Origin: Lachnospiraceae bacterium | GTDB lineage: Bacteria > Bacillota > Clostridia > Lachnospirales > Lachnospiraceae | Direction of reading: 5' to 3' | Length of the DNA: 13,274 bases | Assembly: GCA_900754855.1 (NCBI GenBank) | Contig: CAAEEI010000144.1 | Coordinates: 1 to 13,274, forward strand | Shown: positions 6,687 through 13,274 of the stretch, piece after piece | Numbering within the stretch: the first letter of the stretch is position 1 | How the letters are laid out: each line of letters begins with the position of its first letter | Program-made: the position numbers and the translations under genes | The notes under the pieces: model-generated | Told to the model about the DNA's origin: nothing | Database searches by the model: none | The model's input: only the letters and a program-made list of their open reading frames with translations

Positions 6687-7502
6687 TTATTCTATTTCTC
6701 CAAATATTTTTTCCAGTTCCCGGACTACGCCGTCTTCATTATTGGAATATGTGGTCGTGTACCGGCAATGCTTTTTGACTTCTTCGTGTCCGTTGCACAT
6801 GGCATAACTATTGGGAGTTACAGACAACATATTCAGGTCGTTGAGATAATCGCCAAAAACCAGCATTTCTTCCATGGCAATCCCATAATGTCCCGCCAGC
6901 CGCCGCAGGGCGTTTCCCTTACTGACTCCGGCCTTCATCAGTTCCAGCCAGCCCTCACCGGATAACACAGGAGAAAAATGTTCTTCAACGCCCAGCTCTC
7001 TGATCTGCTGAATCCCCCTTTCTTCATTACGGCCGTCCCATCCGGTATTGATTGAAAATTTAATGATCTCATCGTCTCGAAAAACTTTTTCCCAATCCCT
7101 TGTCTTTTGGATCGGGGAACGGAAATAATATTGCGCCTCTTCCAGAAAACTTTCCGTTTCTGTTTCTTTCACATACACATGATTTTTTCCAACGACAAAG
7201 TAGTGCATATAGGCAATAGGATCAATCTGTTTCATCACTTCCATAGTTTCTTTGCAGGAAAGCGTCTCGGAAAACAACTTTTCCCCTTCTTCCGTATAGG
7301 CGCTCGCACCGTTATCGGTCACCATGGCACAGGGGAAATCCTGAAAATAGAGGCTGACATCTTCTCTGCCCCTTCCGCTGGCCGCAGCAAAGCGAATTTC
7401 TTTCGCGGTCAGGCTTTTCAGATATTCTCTCGTTCTTTCTGACACTTCTTTTTTATCATTGAGTAATGTTCCATCCAGATCGCTTACAATTAATCGTATC
7501 AT
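6687..7502 (-). CDS. Cof-type HAD-IIB family phosphatase
   Basis: A 271-residue cytosolic hydrolase of the HAD IIB (Cof) subfamily; members dephosphorylate sugar phosphates and related metabolites. Motif I is SDLDGTLLN with Asp8 and Asp10, motif II is AAASGR with Ser42, motif III includes Lys195 in GVSKGNAL, and motif IV is FGDYLNDLNML with Asp218 and Asp222. The catalytic set is therefore complete. The IIB cap lies between motifs II and III. The ATG at 7502 is preferred because GGAGAG lies about 4 bases upstream; an ATG 11 codons earlier has only A-rich sequence in front. It is the last gene of the mannose-family PTS operon, 40 bases after the frameshifted end of EIID, and is followed by the terminator. 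It may hydrolyse a sugar phosphate formed by this PTS; that is inference. Confidence 0.9.
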   Translation of the reverse strand: MIRLIVSDLDGTLLNDKKEVSERTREYLKSLTAKEIRFAAASGRGREDVSLYFQDFPCAMVTDNGASAYTEEGEKLFSETLSCKETMEVMKQIDPIAYMHYFVVGKNHVYVKETETESFLEEAQYYFRSPIQKTRDWEKVFRDDEIIKFSINTGWDGRNEERGIQQIRELGVEEHFSPVLSGEGWLELMKAGVSKGNALRRLAGHYGIAMEEMLVFGDYLNDLNMLSVTPNSYAMCNGHEEVKKHCRYTTTYSNNEDGVVRELEKIFGEIE

Positions 7503-7542
7503 TTTCTCTCCATTTCTTCTTACTATGTTCATCATTTTTCTT

Positions 7543-7632
7543 TTATACAGTCAATATTCCGGTGATGCCGCCCAATATGCCAAGGAGAAAAATAAGGACA
7601 ATCACCCGCGCCACTGACATCGTTTCTTTTGC
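7543..7632 (-). pseudogene. Out-of-frame C-terminal tail of the EIID domain (apparent -1 frameshift)
   Basis: The -1 frame relative to the EIICD gene encodes, from about 7629, KETMSVARVIVLIFLLGI and then LGGITGILTV, ending at TAA 7545-7543. This matches the expected last membrane helix of EIID, which in E. coli ManZ follows LLRKK as VNPLWIIVGFFVIGIAG. The frame switch falls at CTGCAAAAGAAACGATG; adding one A to the AAAA run would restore a continuous protein. It could be a mutation, a sequence error, recoding, or a separately initiated 25-residue peptide from the ATG at 7620, which has a poor ribosome-binding site. The site is not a canonical X-XXY-YYZ slippery heptamer. Confidence 0.7.
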
Positions 7633-9182
7633 AGCAGAAAATAAAAAAGCATGGTCGCCGCCAGAGGCAGAAGTCCGGGACAGATCTGATCCAGCAGATG
7701 TGTCTGTATACTGTATGTCTTCACTGAAGAAGAAATGGTCAGACCGCACAGACACGTTACATACTTGACAATCAGACTCCCCATGACCATACAGCCCATA
7801 ATGGAAGCTCCTTTGATAACTTTTGGGATCATTCCCCTTTCCAGAAAATCTAAAATTGCTTCCGAACCGGCCTTGTAGCCAAACATAAAATTCTGATAAG
7901 AAAGCACGCAGGCGGTAAGAATCGTCACCACGGTATAAAGAAGCACACCATAAATATTTCCTCCGCCAAGATGGGTGACATCAATACAGATTACCAGCAA
8001 AACCGGCAGAAAAACCCCCTGCCAGATGGTATCGCCCAGACCGGCAAGCGGCCCCATAAAAGAGGTTTTCAGATTTTTAATGAGACTTCCCGGTATGTTT
8101 TTTCCCAGCGCCTTCATCTCCTCCAACGCTATGGCCATCCCCGGAATACATGCGCCAAACTCCACATGAATATTAAAAAACTCTATCTCCCTCTTCATCA
8201 CTTCTTTTCGTTGAACCGGATCATCCGGATAAAGATAGGGAATCACTTTGGTAAACACATGGGCCACATGCTGTCCCATCATTCGCTCATAATTATAACA
8301 GGTTTGAGGAAATGTCTCCCAGATCAGCCAGGCTCTGCGAAGGGCTTTTCTCGGAATCAGACGATGCGGCGCATCAAATACCGGGACGTCGTCTTCCGGT
8401 TCCTCTTCCTCCGGACTGCCTTTTTCCCCACTGTTATGCTCTCTTTGTTCGGTCATCTGCACATAGATTATGGCCGTCAGCAAAGCAATGATTCCTAACG
8501 TGAGCAGAGGCAAATCTGTATACACAGCCAGCATAAATCCCACAAATAAAAATACCCTGGTCTCTCCTTCATAGATATTCAGAAGGGTAAGCGCAATCCC
8601 CACCGCAGGCATCAGTCCTCCGGCAATCTGAAAGATGGTCAGAATCCTCCCTTCAAATAAACCAAGCATCTGATCCACGACATCCACACCATAATAAATG
8701 GCTGCCGCACAGGGGAGCACCGTCATAAAAAAACACAGAATCTGCGGGTACAGCACATTGGCCCGCCAGATTTTGTGGTATTCCCCCTCTTCCACATAAT
8801 GATCTGCCCTATGGACAAACACACTGTCAAAAGTCATTCTTCCCGTCCATACCAGTGTTCCCAGAAAACCAACAGGCACAGCGAGAGCCAGCGCCACCTT
8901 TGTATCCAGATGATTGCTGATTGCAAAAACCGTACCTAAAATACCGGCCAGACTGATGTCAGAAGGCATGGAACCCCCGGCAGAAATAAAGCCAAGATAA
9001 ATCAGATTAATGGAAGCGCCAATCAAAGCGCCCTCCACGGGATTGCCCAGAATCAAACCGGTCAGCATCCCGCAAACAAAAGGTTTTTGTAATGTCCACA
9101 ACCCGACAAAGGGAAGATTGCCTATGGACAGCCAGTAAAGCAGTCCGCAGAGTATTGCCTGTATGATCGTAACGTTCCCCAT
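7602..9182 (-). CDS. PTS mannose/fructose/sorbose-family fused EIIC-EIID permease, frameshifted near the 3' end
   Basis: The reading frame encodes 526 residues combining two subunits that are usually separate. Residues 1-245 are EIIC: hydrophobic helices and the GNPVEGALIGASINLIYLG and SMPSDISLAGILGT motifs. Residues 246-275 are a hydrophilic, strongly acidic linker with EEEEPEDD. From about 278 EIID follows: NYERMMGQHVAHVF, the signature SFMGPLAGLGDTIWQG (374-389), and LERGMIPKVIKGASIMGCMVMG. It forms the membrane channel for a sugar of the mannose/fructose/sorbose type. The frame ends with QKKRCQWRG, losing the final EIID helix, which is present in the -1 frame down to 7543. The ATG has AGGAGG close upstream and starts 21 bases after EIIB, in the same operon. 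The function of the truncated form is uncertain. Confidence 0.88.
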   Translation of the reverse strand: MGNVTIIQAILCGLLYWLSIGNLPFVGLWTLQKPFVCGMLTGLILGNPVEGALIGASINLIYLGFISAGGSMPSDISLAGILGTVFAISNHLDTKVALALAVPVGFLGTLVWTGRMTFDSVFVHRADHYVEEGEYHKIWRANVLYPQILCFFMTVLPCAAAIYYGVDVVDQMLGLFEGRILTIFQIAGGLMPAVGIALTLLNIYEGETRVFLFVGFMLAVYTDLPLLTLGIIALLTAIIYVQMTEQREHNSGEKGSPEEEEPEDDVPVFDAPHRLIPRKALRRAWLIWETFPQTCYNYERMMGQHVAHVFTKVIPYLYPDDPVQRKEVMKREIEFFNIHVEFGACIPGMAIALEEMKALGKNIPGSLIKNLKTSFMGPLAGLGDTIWQGVFLPVLLVICIDVTHLGGGNIYGVLLYTVVTILTACVLSYQNFMFGYKAGSEAILDFLERGMIPKVIKGASIMGCMVMGSLIVKYVTCLCGLTISSSVKTYSIQTHLLDQICPGLLPLAATMLFYFLLQKKRCQWRG

Positions 9183-9203
9183 TGTCCCTCCTCATCTTCC
9201 CGG

Positions 9204-9686
9204 TCAGCCTAAGTATTTGCGAATATCCGTTGCTTTCTGCTCCGGAACCAACTGATAAAATACGTGAATCCCCTTCTCCACCAGCGCCCGGATTGCCTGT
9301 ACTTCCTCCTCTGTGCAGGAAAGATTTTTTACAAATGGTTTTCTGCCGTCATGCATTCCCATACCGCCCAGATTAATCTGGGAAAAGCAGTTGCCTTTTT
9401 CCACCAGCCGCAGAAAGGTGATCGGTGACTTCACCAGCACCATGATTTTTTCTTTTCGATTTTCTGAAGGTTTCTTCAACACTTCGGCTCCATGTTCCAC
9501 CGTATAAATACTACATGCTGCACTGCTCGGACATAAGGCCTTGATCACCCGCTTATTCAGTTTACTTGAAGCGACTTCGTCATCAATAATCATATAGTGG
9601 TTCACTCTCAGCACCGGCCCCCATACGGAAACCACTTCTCCATGAATCAGCCGGTCGTCCACCCTTGCCAATACTATATTTTTCAT
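9204..9686 (-). CDS. PTS mannose/fructose/sorbose-family EIIB
   Basis: A 160-residue cytoplasmic EIIB of the mannose family. The active site is RVDDRLIHGEVVSVWG with phosphorylated His15, in the position normal for the family. Further family features are MIIDDEVASSKLNK and LVKSPITFLRL, and the glycine-rich NLGGMGMHDGRK segment. It would accept phosphate from a mannose-type EIIA and pass it to the sugar carried by the downstream EIIC-EIID. No such EIIA is encoded in this window, so the donor must be elsewhere. The gene starts 32 bases after the PRD regulator (Shine-Dalgarno AGGGGAAA) and ends 21 bases before the permease, so all three are likely on one transcript. The sugar cannot be decided from sequence. 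Confidence 0.93.
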   Translation of the reverse strand: MKNIVLARVDDRLIHGEVVSVWGPVLRVNHYMIIDDEVASSKLNKRVIKALCPSSAACSIYTVEHGAEVLKKPSENRKEKIMVLVKSPITFLRLVEKGNCFSQINLGGMGMHDGRKPFVKNLSCTEEEVQAIRALVEKGIHVFYQLVPEQKATDIRKYLG

Positions 9687-9718
9687 CTGTTTTCCCCTTG
9701 CCTCAGCACTGACGATCG

Positions 9719-11644
9719 TTATAGTTCACTTTCATTAATTCCTGTTTCCAGAGATTCCTTCACCAGTTGAATAAAATGTTCATAATCCGGTCTTAATTCC
9801 AACTGGTCTACAAAGGTACGGTTGGCAAATATTTTTGCCATGTATTCCCAGAGTTTAAAGGCCTGCGGATTACTTTTTCCGATGTGTAAAAGCATGATCA
9901 GGTTGGCATGATTATCATCTTCATCCCAGGTAATGGCTTTTTTTGAAAACATCACCGAAATAAACGTATCGGAAGACACTGCATTGACCGGATGAGCCAT
10001 GGCAATGTGTTTGGTAAAAAAGGTACTCCCGATTTCTTCCCGCATGACGACCTGTTCATACAGCCCCTCCAGTTCAAAATAATCTGAGGAAAGCTGACAC
10101 AATGTCTCCAGCGCCTTTTCTTTCCTGGTCTGCCGTACCGAACAGAATAACTCCGGATGAAATAATTCTATCACGTCGTCAATATTGTGAAAACCGTCAA
10201 TGTTCAATTTAATATTAAAATAGTCTTTTTGTTCCGGAAACGGATTAATGTACATGGCCAGATTATTCTCATACATCTGTCCTTTTTCTGTGGTAAGAAA
10301 AATATCATAATCATCCAGCATATCCATGTCCATATCCTGTTCATGAATAAAATCAATTTTTCCGATTTCTTCGGAAAACCAGCGGAGTAAAATCTGTTTC
10401 AGCAAAATCGAAGAACTTAATTTCATGGAAGTAAACACAAGAACTTTTAATTTTTCCCGATCCATACTCTGCTCCATCATGCTGCTGTAAAAATGTACAG
10501 CCAACAGTCCCACCTCATCTTCCGAAACTTTTTTTCCATATTTCTGCGTAAGCTGATACCCAAAAAAAGCGCCGATGTCATACCCCAACGGGAAAGACTC
10601 CCGGATGTATTCCAACATATCATTTTTCATCTGCATATCATACTGCAAACGAACACACAGGGATAAAGTATGTAATGCCAGCGTAATCCGCAGATTGACA
10701 TTATTGGTAAAGTCATACCCGTAATTGTCTCTTATTTTTTCAAAACATTCCATGATAAAGGCGTCCATCTCCAGAGAAATCGTTCCCTCATCCTGATTAT
10801 TGCCGAGGCCTTTCAGGTACACAGCCAGATAGGCGACTTCTTCTTCCGTAATCCGCAGAAAAAATTTATGTCCCAATCCTTCGAAGACATCCCTGGCCAG
10901 CTCATAACTGCTTCCCTTAAATTCATTGTCCTGAATCTCATTGGGCTGGATATAAAAACCGTCTCCCATTCTCCAGATCATAATATTTAAAAACAGCACC
11001 AGATTATTAAAATCGGTGTCCATAATATAATATTTATGCTCCACAAAGGTATCCATCAACACATTTTTTATCTTCGCAATCTGTAATTCATCAATATACA
11101 TTACGCCCTGATCATTTTTTGCATGGGCAAGATAAAGGTTTTGTTCCCGCAGACAATGTCGTTTGTTTATTTCCATGCCGTCGATCAGGACCCGGTTGTT
11201 GCTTCGCATCAGTTCCAGATGAAAGTCTTTCAGTCTTTTCTCCACTTTTTTCAGATCGTTAAGCAGAGTGGAGCGGGAAATAAAATATTTTTCTTCCATA
11301 TAAGAGAATGTCACCGCACGGTGGCTGTTTAAAAGCAGCAGAAGAATCTGCGTGATCCGGCTGGTTGGATAATTCAGCGATACCGTGGTAAACTCCTGAT
11401 AAAGGGAATTGACATAGGCAGAAAATTCATCCTGATCTTTTACAATAATGCAGCTTCCCTGTGAGGTTTTTGAAATCAGTTCCATACAGGTTTCATTTTC
11501 CAGTTCGTTACGAATCTCTTTCATATCCGCCTGCACTGTCCGTAAACTGATGTCCATCTGATCGGCAAAATGCGAAGCGGTGAAAAATTCACCGGTATGA
11601 TTACAGTATTCCAATAAAATTTCTATTTGTCTTTTACTTAACAT
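9719..11644 (-). CDS. PRD-containing transcriptional regulator (MtlR/LicR-like), HTH-PRD-PRD-EIIB-EIIA
   Basis: A 641-residue regulator. Residues 1-65 are a DeoR/HTH_11-like helix-turn-helix (FADQMDISLRTVQADMKEI) and about 90-160 an Mga-like second HTH (ISRSTLLNDLKKVEKRL). PRD1 spans about 185-285, PRD2 295-395, an EIIB-Gat-like domain 398-490, and an EIIA-Fru/Mtl-like domain 500-640. PRD2 keeps both histidines (His325 in LALHTLSL, His384 in LLAVHF) and EIIA keeps His551 in HIAMAHPVN. PRD1 has Phe218 and Tyr276 where the histidines should be, and the EIIB cysteine position is Thr405. Control is therefore probably through PRD2 and EIIA phosphorylation only. It has its own promoter and precedes EIIB by 32 bases, so it likely activates this mannose-family operon. 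It carries DNA-binding rather than RNA-binding (CAT) features. Confidence 0.9.
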   Translation of the reverse strand: MLSKRQIEILLEYCNHTGEFFTASHFADQMDISLRTVQADMKEIRNELENETCMELISKTSQGSCIIVKDQDEFSAYVNSLYQEFTTVSLNYPTSRITQILLLLLNSHRAVTFSYMEEKYFISRSTLLNDLKKVEKRLKDFHLELMRSNNRVLIDGMEINKRHCLREQNLYLAHAKNDQGVMYIDELQIAKIKNVLMDTFVEHKYYIMDTDFNNLVLFLNIMIWRMGDGFYIQPNEIQDNEFKGSSYELARDVFEGLGHKFFLRITEEEVAYLAVYLKGLGNNQDEGTISLEMDAFIMECFEKIRDNYGYDFTNNVNLRITLALHTLSLCVRLQYDMQMKNDMLEYIRESFPLGYDIGAFFGYQLTQKYGKKVSEDEVGLLAVHFYSSMMEQSMDREKLKVLVFTSMKLSSSILLKQILLRWFSEEIGKIDFIHEQDMDMDMLDDYDIFLTTEKGQMYENNLAMYINPFPEQKDYFNIKLNIDGFHNIDDVIELFHPELFCSVRQTRKEKALETLCQLSSDYFELEGLYEQVVMREEIGSTFFTKHIAMAHPVNAVSSDTFISVMFSKKAITWDEDDNHANLIMLLHIGKSNPQAFKLWEYMAKIFANRTFVDQLELRPDYEHFIQLVKESLETGINESEL

Positions 11645-11663
11645 AATATCCTCGTTCTGCGCT

Positions 11664-11680
11664 TAACGGTTATCCCGTTA
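11664..11680. promoter_or_regulatory. 17-bp inverted repeat in the regulator 5' untranslated region
   Basis: TAACGG, five bases, CCGTTA: perfect 6-bp arms. It lies between the predicted transcription start (about 11695) and the ATG at 11644, a position suited to a repressing operator or a small RNA hairpin ahead of the Shine-Dalgarno GAGG. A second palindrome of the same 6-5-6 geometry lies 60 bp upstream. Confidence 0.45.
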
Positions 11681-11701
11681 TTTCCAATTAATAATGCAAA
11701 T

Positions 11702-11730
11702 ACTATACCATAAAAAATATTTGCCTTCAA
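11702..11730 (-). promoter_or_regulatory. Sigma-A promoter for the PRD regulator and PTS genes
   Basis: On the minus strand TTGAAG (11730-11725) and TATAGT (11707-11702) are separated by exactly 17 bases, matching 4/6 and 5/6 of the -35 and -10 consensus. Transcription would start near 11695, giving a leader of about 50 bases before the regulator ATG. It lies in the 162-base gap after the HPr-like gene, so the regulator, EIIB, EIICD and Cof phosphatase may be transcribed independently of the kinase-HPr genes. Confidence 0.65.
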
Positions 11731-11740
11731 TCCATGAAGG
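11724..11740. promoter_or_regulatory. 17-bp inverted repeat overlapping the -35 element
   Basis: CCTTCA, five bases, TGAAGG: perfect 6-bp arms. The left arm contains the -35 hexamer of the regulator promoter, so a bound protein could occlude or recruit RNA polymerase. Arm sequence differs from the downstream 17-bp repeat, but arm length and spacer are the same. Confidence 0.4.
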
Positions 11741-11806
11741 AAAAGGATGCCGTATTCCTTTCCTACGACATCCCCTGCATGTCGGATGAAAAAAGTCTCA
11801 TCCTGA

Positions 11807-12064
11807 TTATACCATTTTTTTACAAAACTCTTCCAGCGCCTTTGCTTCCTGTTCTTCTTTCGGCCCCTCCAGACAAAAGAAAAGTTCTGTTCCATGGAAT
11901 GCCCGTAAAGCAAGCACAGCCATCATATTTTTTACCTTTGCCGTTTTTCCGTTACAGGAAACAAAAATCTGACTGTTCATGTTCTTTGTCTGCTGTGCCA
12001 GCAACATAGCCGACCGGGCATGAAGACCCTCGGGAGACTGGACGATGTGGGTAAATTGCTTCAA
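11807..12064 (-). CDS. HPr-family phosphocarrier protein, Ser46 replaced by Asn
   Basis: An 85-residue protein that aligns without gaps to Bacillus HPr over the key regions. His15 in EGLHARSAM is the phosphate-carrying histidine, with Arg17 conserved. At position 46, where HPr kinase/phosphorylase modifies Ser in LKSIMGVMSL, this protein has Asn46 in VKNMMAVLAL; neighbouring CcpA-contact positions also differ. It should transfer phosphate from enzyme I to EIIA proteins but not take part in Ser46-dependent catabolite repression. The start is TTG at 12064-12062, with AAGGAG nine bases upstream and no in-frame ATG nearby; one base separates it from the preceding stop (TAATTTG), so translation is coupled. 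It is probably a paralogue dedicated to the nearby PTS, with a general ptsH elsewhere. Confidence 0.9.
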   Translation of the reverse strand: MKQFTHIVQSPEGLHARSAMLLAQQTKNMNSQIFVSCNGKTAKVKNMMAVLALRAFHGTELFFCLEGPKEEQEAKALEEFCKKMV

Positions 12065-12065
12065 A

Positions 12066-12653
12066 TTAGTTTTCTCCTTCCTCTGTTTCCTGGACTGCCA
12101 TCAAACGCTGAATCTCTGCACAGATTCGTCTGGCAAACTGAAAAGACTGGCGAAAAGCAAAGCTTTTAATGCGTACCGGATTTTCAAGAAGACGGATTTC
12201 TTTTTTCTTCCCGTTTTTCAGGAAAAGTTCTACTTTTAAAAACGAGATGGTTTCCTCTGTTTTTTGTTCGTTTACTTTTTGTTCCAGCTCTTCCAGAGGC
12301 ATCCGCGGCTCGTAGTTCAGCCGACAGGACCGAAGTTCTGCCACATCGTAAAACTCCGGATCACTGACCTGACGATTGGTCATACGGTTATTCATCACAC
12401 AAAGCCGTTGATGTACCTCATCAAATAACAGATAATTACCAATTTTGCCCGTCACCTTAAAGTTCGCAAAACTTTCCTCATCCCGTTTTGCTCCGCAAAG
12501 CGTCTGGATCTCCAGCAGACTTTTATTCCGGATTGTCTCCGTAAACTGCCGGCTGGCTTTTGCATAACAGGCTTTACAGATATAACCATCGGCATATCTG
12601 AATTTCTTCAATAACCCCAGTTCCTGACCACATACATCACAAGTTTTCGCCAT
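12066..12653 (-). CDS. DUF4428-like protein with N-terminal zinc ribbon
   Basis: A 195-residue protein of unknown function. The N-terminus MAKTCDVCGQELGLLKKF and the following GYICKACY place Cys5, Cys8, Cys26 and Cys29 as two CxxC pairs, a treble-clef or zinc-ribbon pattern resembling DUF4428. The middle (about 70-100) is beta-rich with YLLFDEVHQRLCV, and the C-terminus ends in a basic helix (FAFRQSFQFARRICAEIQRL). There is no signal peptide or membrane segment. The ATG at 12653 is preferred because AAGGAAGG lies about 6 bases upstream; a start 8 codons earlier has none. It overlaps the kinase stop by 17 bases and is followed after one base by the HPr-like gene, so all three are coupled. A role in sugar uptake or its control is suggested only by position. 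Confidence 0.8.
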   Translation of the reverse strand: MAKTCDVCGQELGLLKKFRYADGYICKACYAKASRQFTETIRNKSLLEIQTLCGAKRDEESFANFKVTGKIGNYLLFDEVHQRLCVMNNRMTNRQVSDPEFYDVAELRSCRLNYEPRMPLEELEQKVNEQKTEETISFLKVELFLKNGKKKEIRLLENPVRIKSFAFRQSFQFARRICAEIQRLMAVQETEEGEN

Positions 12654-13274
12654 AATATCCTTCCTTCTTTTCCTCAAAAATATGTTTCATGCCATCATAA
12701 ATCCTGACATACCTTCCATATTTCTCTTCGTATAGTTTAACATTATTCTCTTTCGGATAAAAGACATTTTTCCCCTTAACCGTACGGGAGATCAGCTCCT
12801 CCATCGTACTTACGCCCACGGCTCCCGCCGCAGCCAGCGCAATCCCGTAACCGGCTCCGGTTCCGGTCTCCACCTGTTCTACCGGGACATTCAGTACGTG
12901 CGCAAGAATCTGCATCCATACCTCATTTTTTGCTCCCCCGCCAATGACCTTTAATCGCTCCAGCTCATTTCGTGGAATCTGCATTTCCTCCGCCAGCTGC
13001 CGGATACCAAAGGCAATCCCTTCCAGCACGGCAATGGTCATCTCCCGGCGCGTGGTGTCGGTTCCCATACCGAGGAAGGCTCCGCGCAGAGATGGATCTC
13101 CATAAATCGTTTTTTCTCCCACCAGATGTGGATAAAAAAGCAGAGGATTTTTTCCCAGATGATCGGGATCGATTTTCGTTTTTTCATTATATTTATCGGC
13201 ATGGAGAACGTCCCGTATCCACCAGTTTATACTGCTGCCACAAGACTGTACCACTCCCTGCACCAGAATCTGCA
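12637..13274 (-). CDS. FGGY-family carbohydrate kinase, xylulokinase-like (C-terminal part, cut by window edge)
   Basis: The frame is open to the right edge, so only the last 211 or so residues are seen; a GTG at 13263 is an internal codon, not a start. The visible part is the FGGY C-terminal actin-like domain: LLFYPHLVGEKTIYGDPSLR and GAFLGMG, then VLEGIAFGIRQLAEEM, the adenosine-binding KVIGGGAKNEVWMQILAHVL, and GTGAGYGIALAAAGAVG. The (Y)P.L.GE.T...DP..RG segment is most like xylulokinases. Such enzymes phosphorylate a ketopentose or related sugar with ATP. Substrate specificity lies partly in the missing N-terminal half, so xylulose is not certain. Its TGA at 12639-12637 lies inside the next gene, indicating one operon with the zinc-ribbon and HPr-like genes. 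Confidence 0.88.
   Translation of the reverse strand, partial: QILVQGVVQSCGSSINWWIRDVLHADKYNEKTKIDPDHLGKNPLLFYPHLVGEKTIYGDPSLRGAFLGMGTDTTRREMTIAVLEGIAFGIRQLAEEMQIPRNELERLKVIGGGAKNEVWMQILAHVLNVPVEQVETGTGAGYGIALAAAGAVGVSTMEELISRTVKGKNVFYPKENNVKLYEEKYGRYVRIYDGMKHIFEEKKEGYYGENL

Noticed and set aside
7620..7632. Programmed -1 frameshift at a slippery heptamer
   Set aside because: In-frame CAA AAG AAA does not fit X-XXY-YYZ, because re-pairing fails at one codon; mutation or sequence error is simpler. Kept only as an alternative.
7543..7755. 70-codon frame as an independent gene
   Set aside because: Only its last 28 or so residues resemble anything, and those are the EIID tail; the earlier part is the EIID gene read out of frame.
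11739..11809. Terminator after the HPr-like gene
   Set aside because: Several short hairpins occur (GGATGA...TCATCC, CGACAT...ATGTCG, GGAAAGGA...TCCTTTTCC), but none is followed by a T-run on the minus strand.
11638..11913. 91-codon minus-strand frame spanning the HPr-regulator gap
   Set aside because: It overlaps the HPr-like gene in another frame, has no family resemblance, and covers the regulator promoter; it is a chance frame.

Overview
The window looks like a chromosomal carbohydrate-uptake region of a low-to-moderate GC Gram-positive bacterium, most likely a Clostridia/Lachnospiraceae gut member. This is inferred from strong purine-rich ribosome-binding sites, AT-rich intergenic DNA, a lactose-type PTS close to Firmicutes LacF/LacE/LacG, PRD-type regulators and DUF4428-like and Cof-type genes. 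No taxon marker is present. Every gene supported here lies on the minus strand, so transcription runs from the right end to the left end. The plus-strand reading frames appear to be antisense shadows.

Right block (13274 down to 6687): the C-terminal half of a xylulokinase-like FGGY kinase (cut by the window edge), a small protein with an N-terminal CxxC/CxxC zinc-ribbon, an HPr-like phosphocarrier with a TTG start and Asn at the regulatory Ser46 position, a PRD regulator with its own promoter, a mannose-family PTS EIIB, a fused EIIC-EIID permease, and a Cof-type HAD phosphatase. The permease gene carries an apparent -1 frameshift that removes the last membrane segment of EIID. No mannose-type EIIA is present. 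The block ends in three 16-bp tandem repeats and a long rho-independent terminator.

Central intergenic region (6298-6686): besides the terminator and tandem repeats it holds a very AT-rich stretch with three roughly 62-bp-spaced dyads of the form TATACA...TGTATA, which look like an operator or upstream-activation array. A 29-codon open reading frame with a strong Shine-Dalgarno follows and overlaps the start of the next gene, so it could be a leader peptide.

Left block (6221 down to 1): a LevR-like multidomain PRD regulator whose AAA+ domain has lost the Walker A lysine, the GAFTGA loop and the normal Walker B acidic pair. It is followed by tightly packed lacF (EIIA-Lac), lacE (EIICB-Lac), lacG (6-phospho-beta-galactosidase) and the start of a HAD hydrolase with DFNGT in place of DxDGT. 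Together these would import and phosphorylate lactose or a related beta-galactoside and cleave it inside the cell. The tagatose-6-phosphate genes for the galactose-6-phosphate half are not in the window.

Points most worth a second look: a LevR-family protein apparently no longer able to activate sigma-54 but linked to a Lac PTS and a dyad array; an HPr paralogue predicted blind to HPr kinase inside a PTS operon; and the EIID frameshift.
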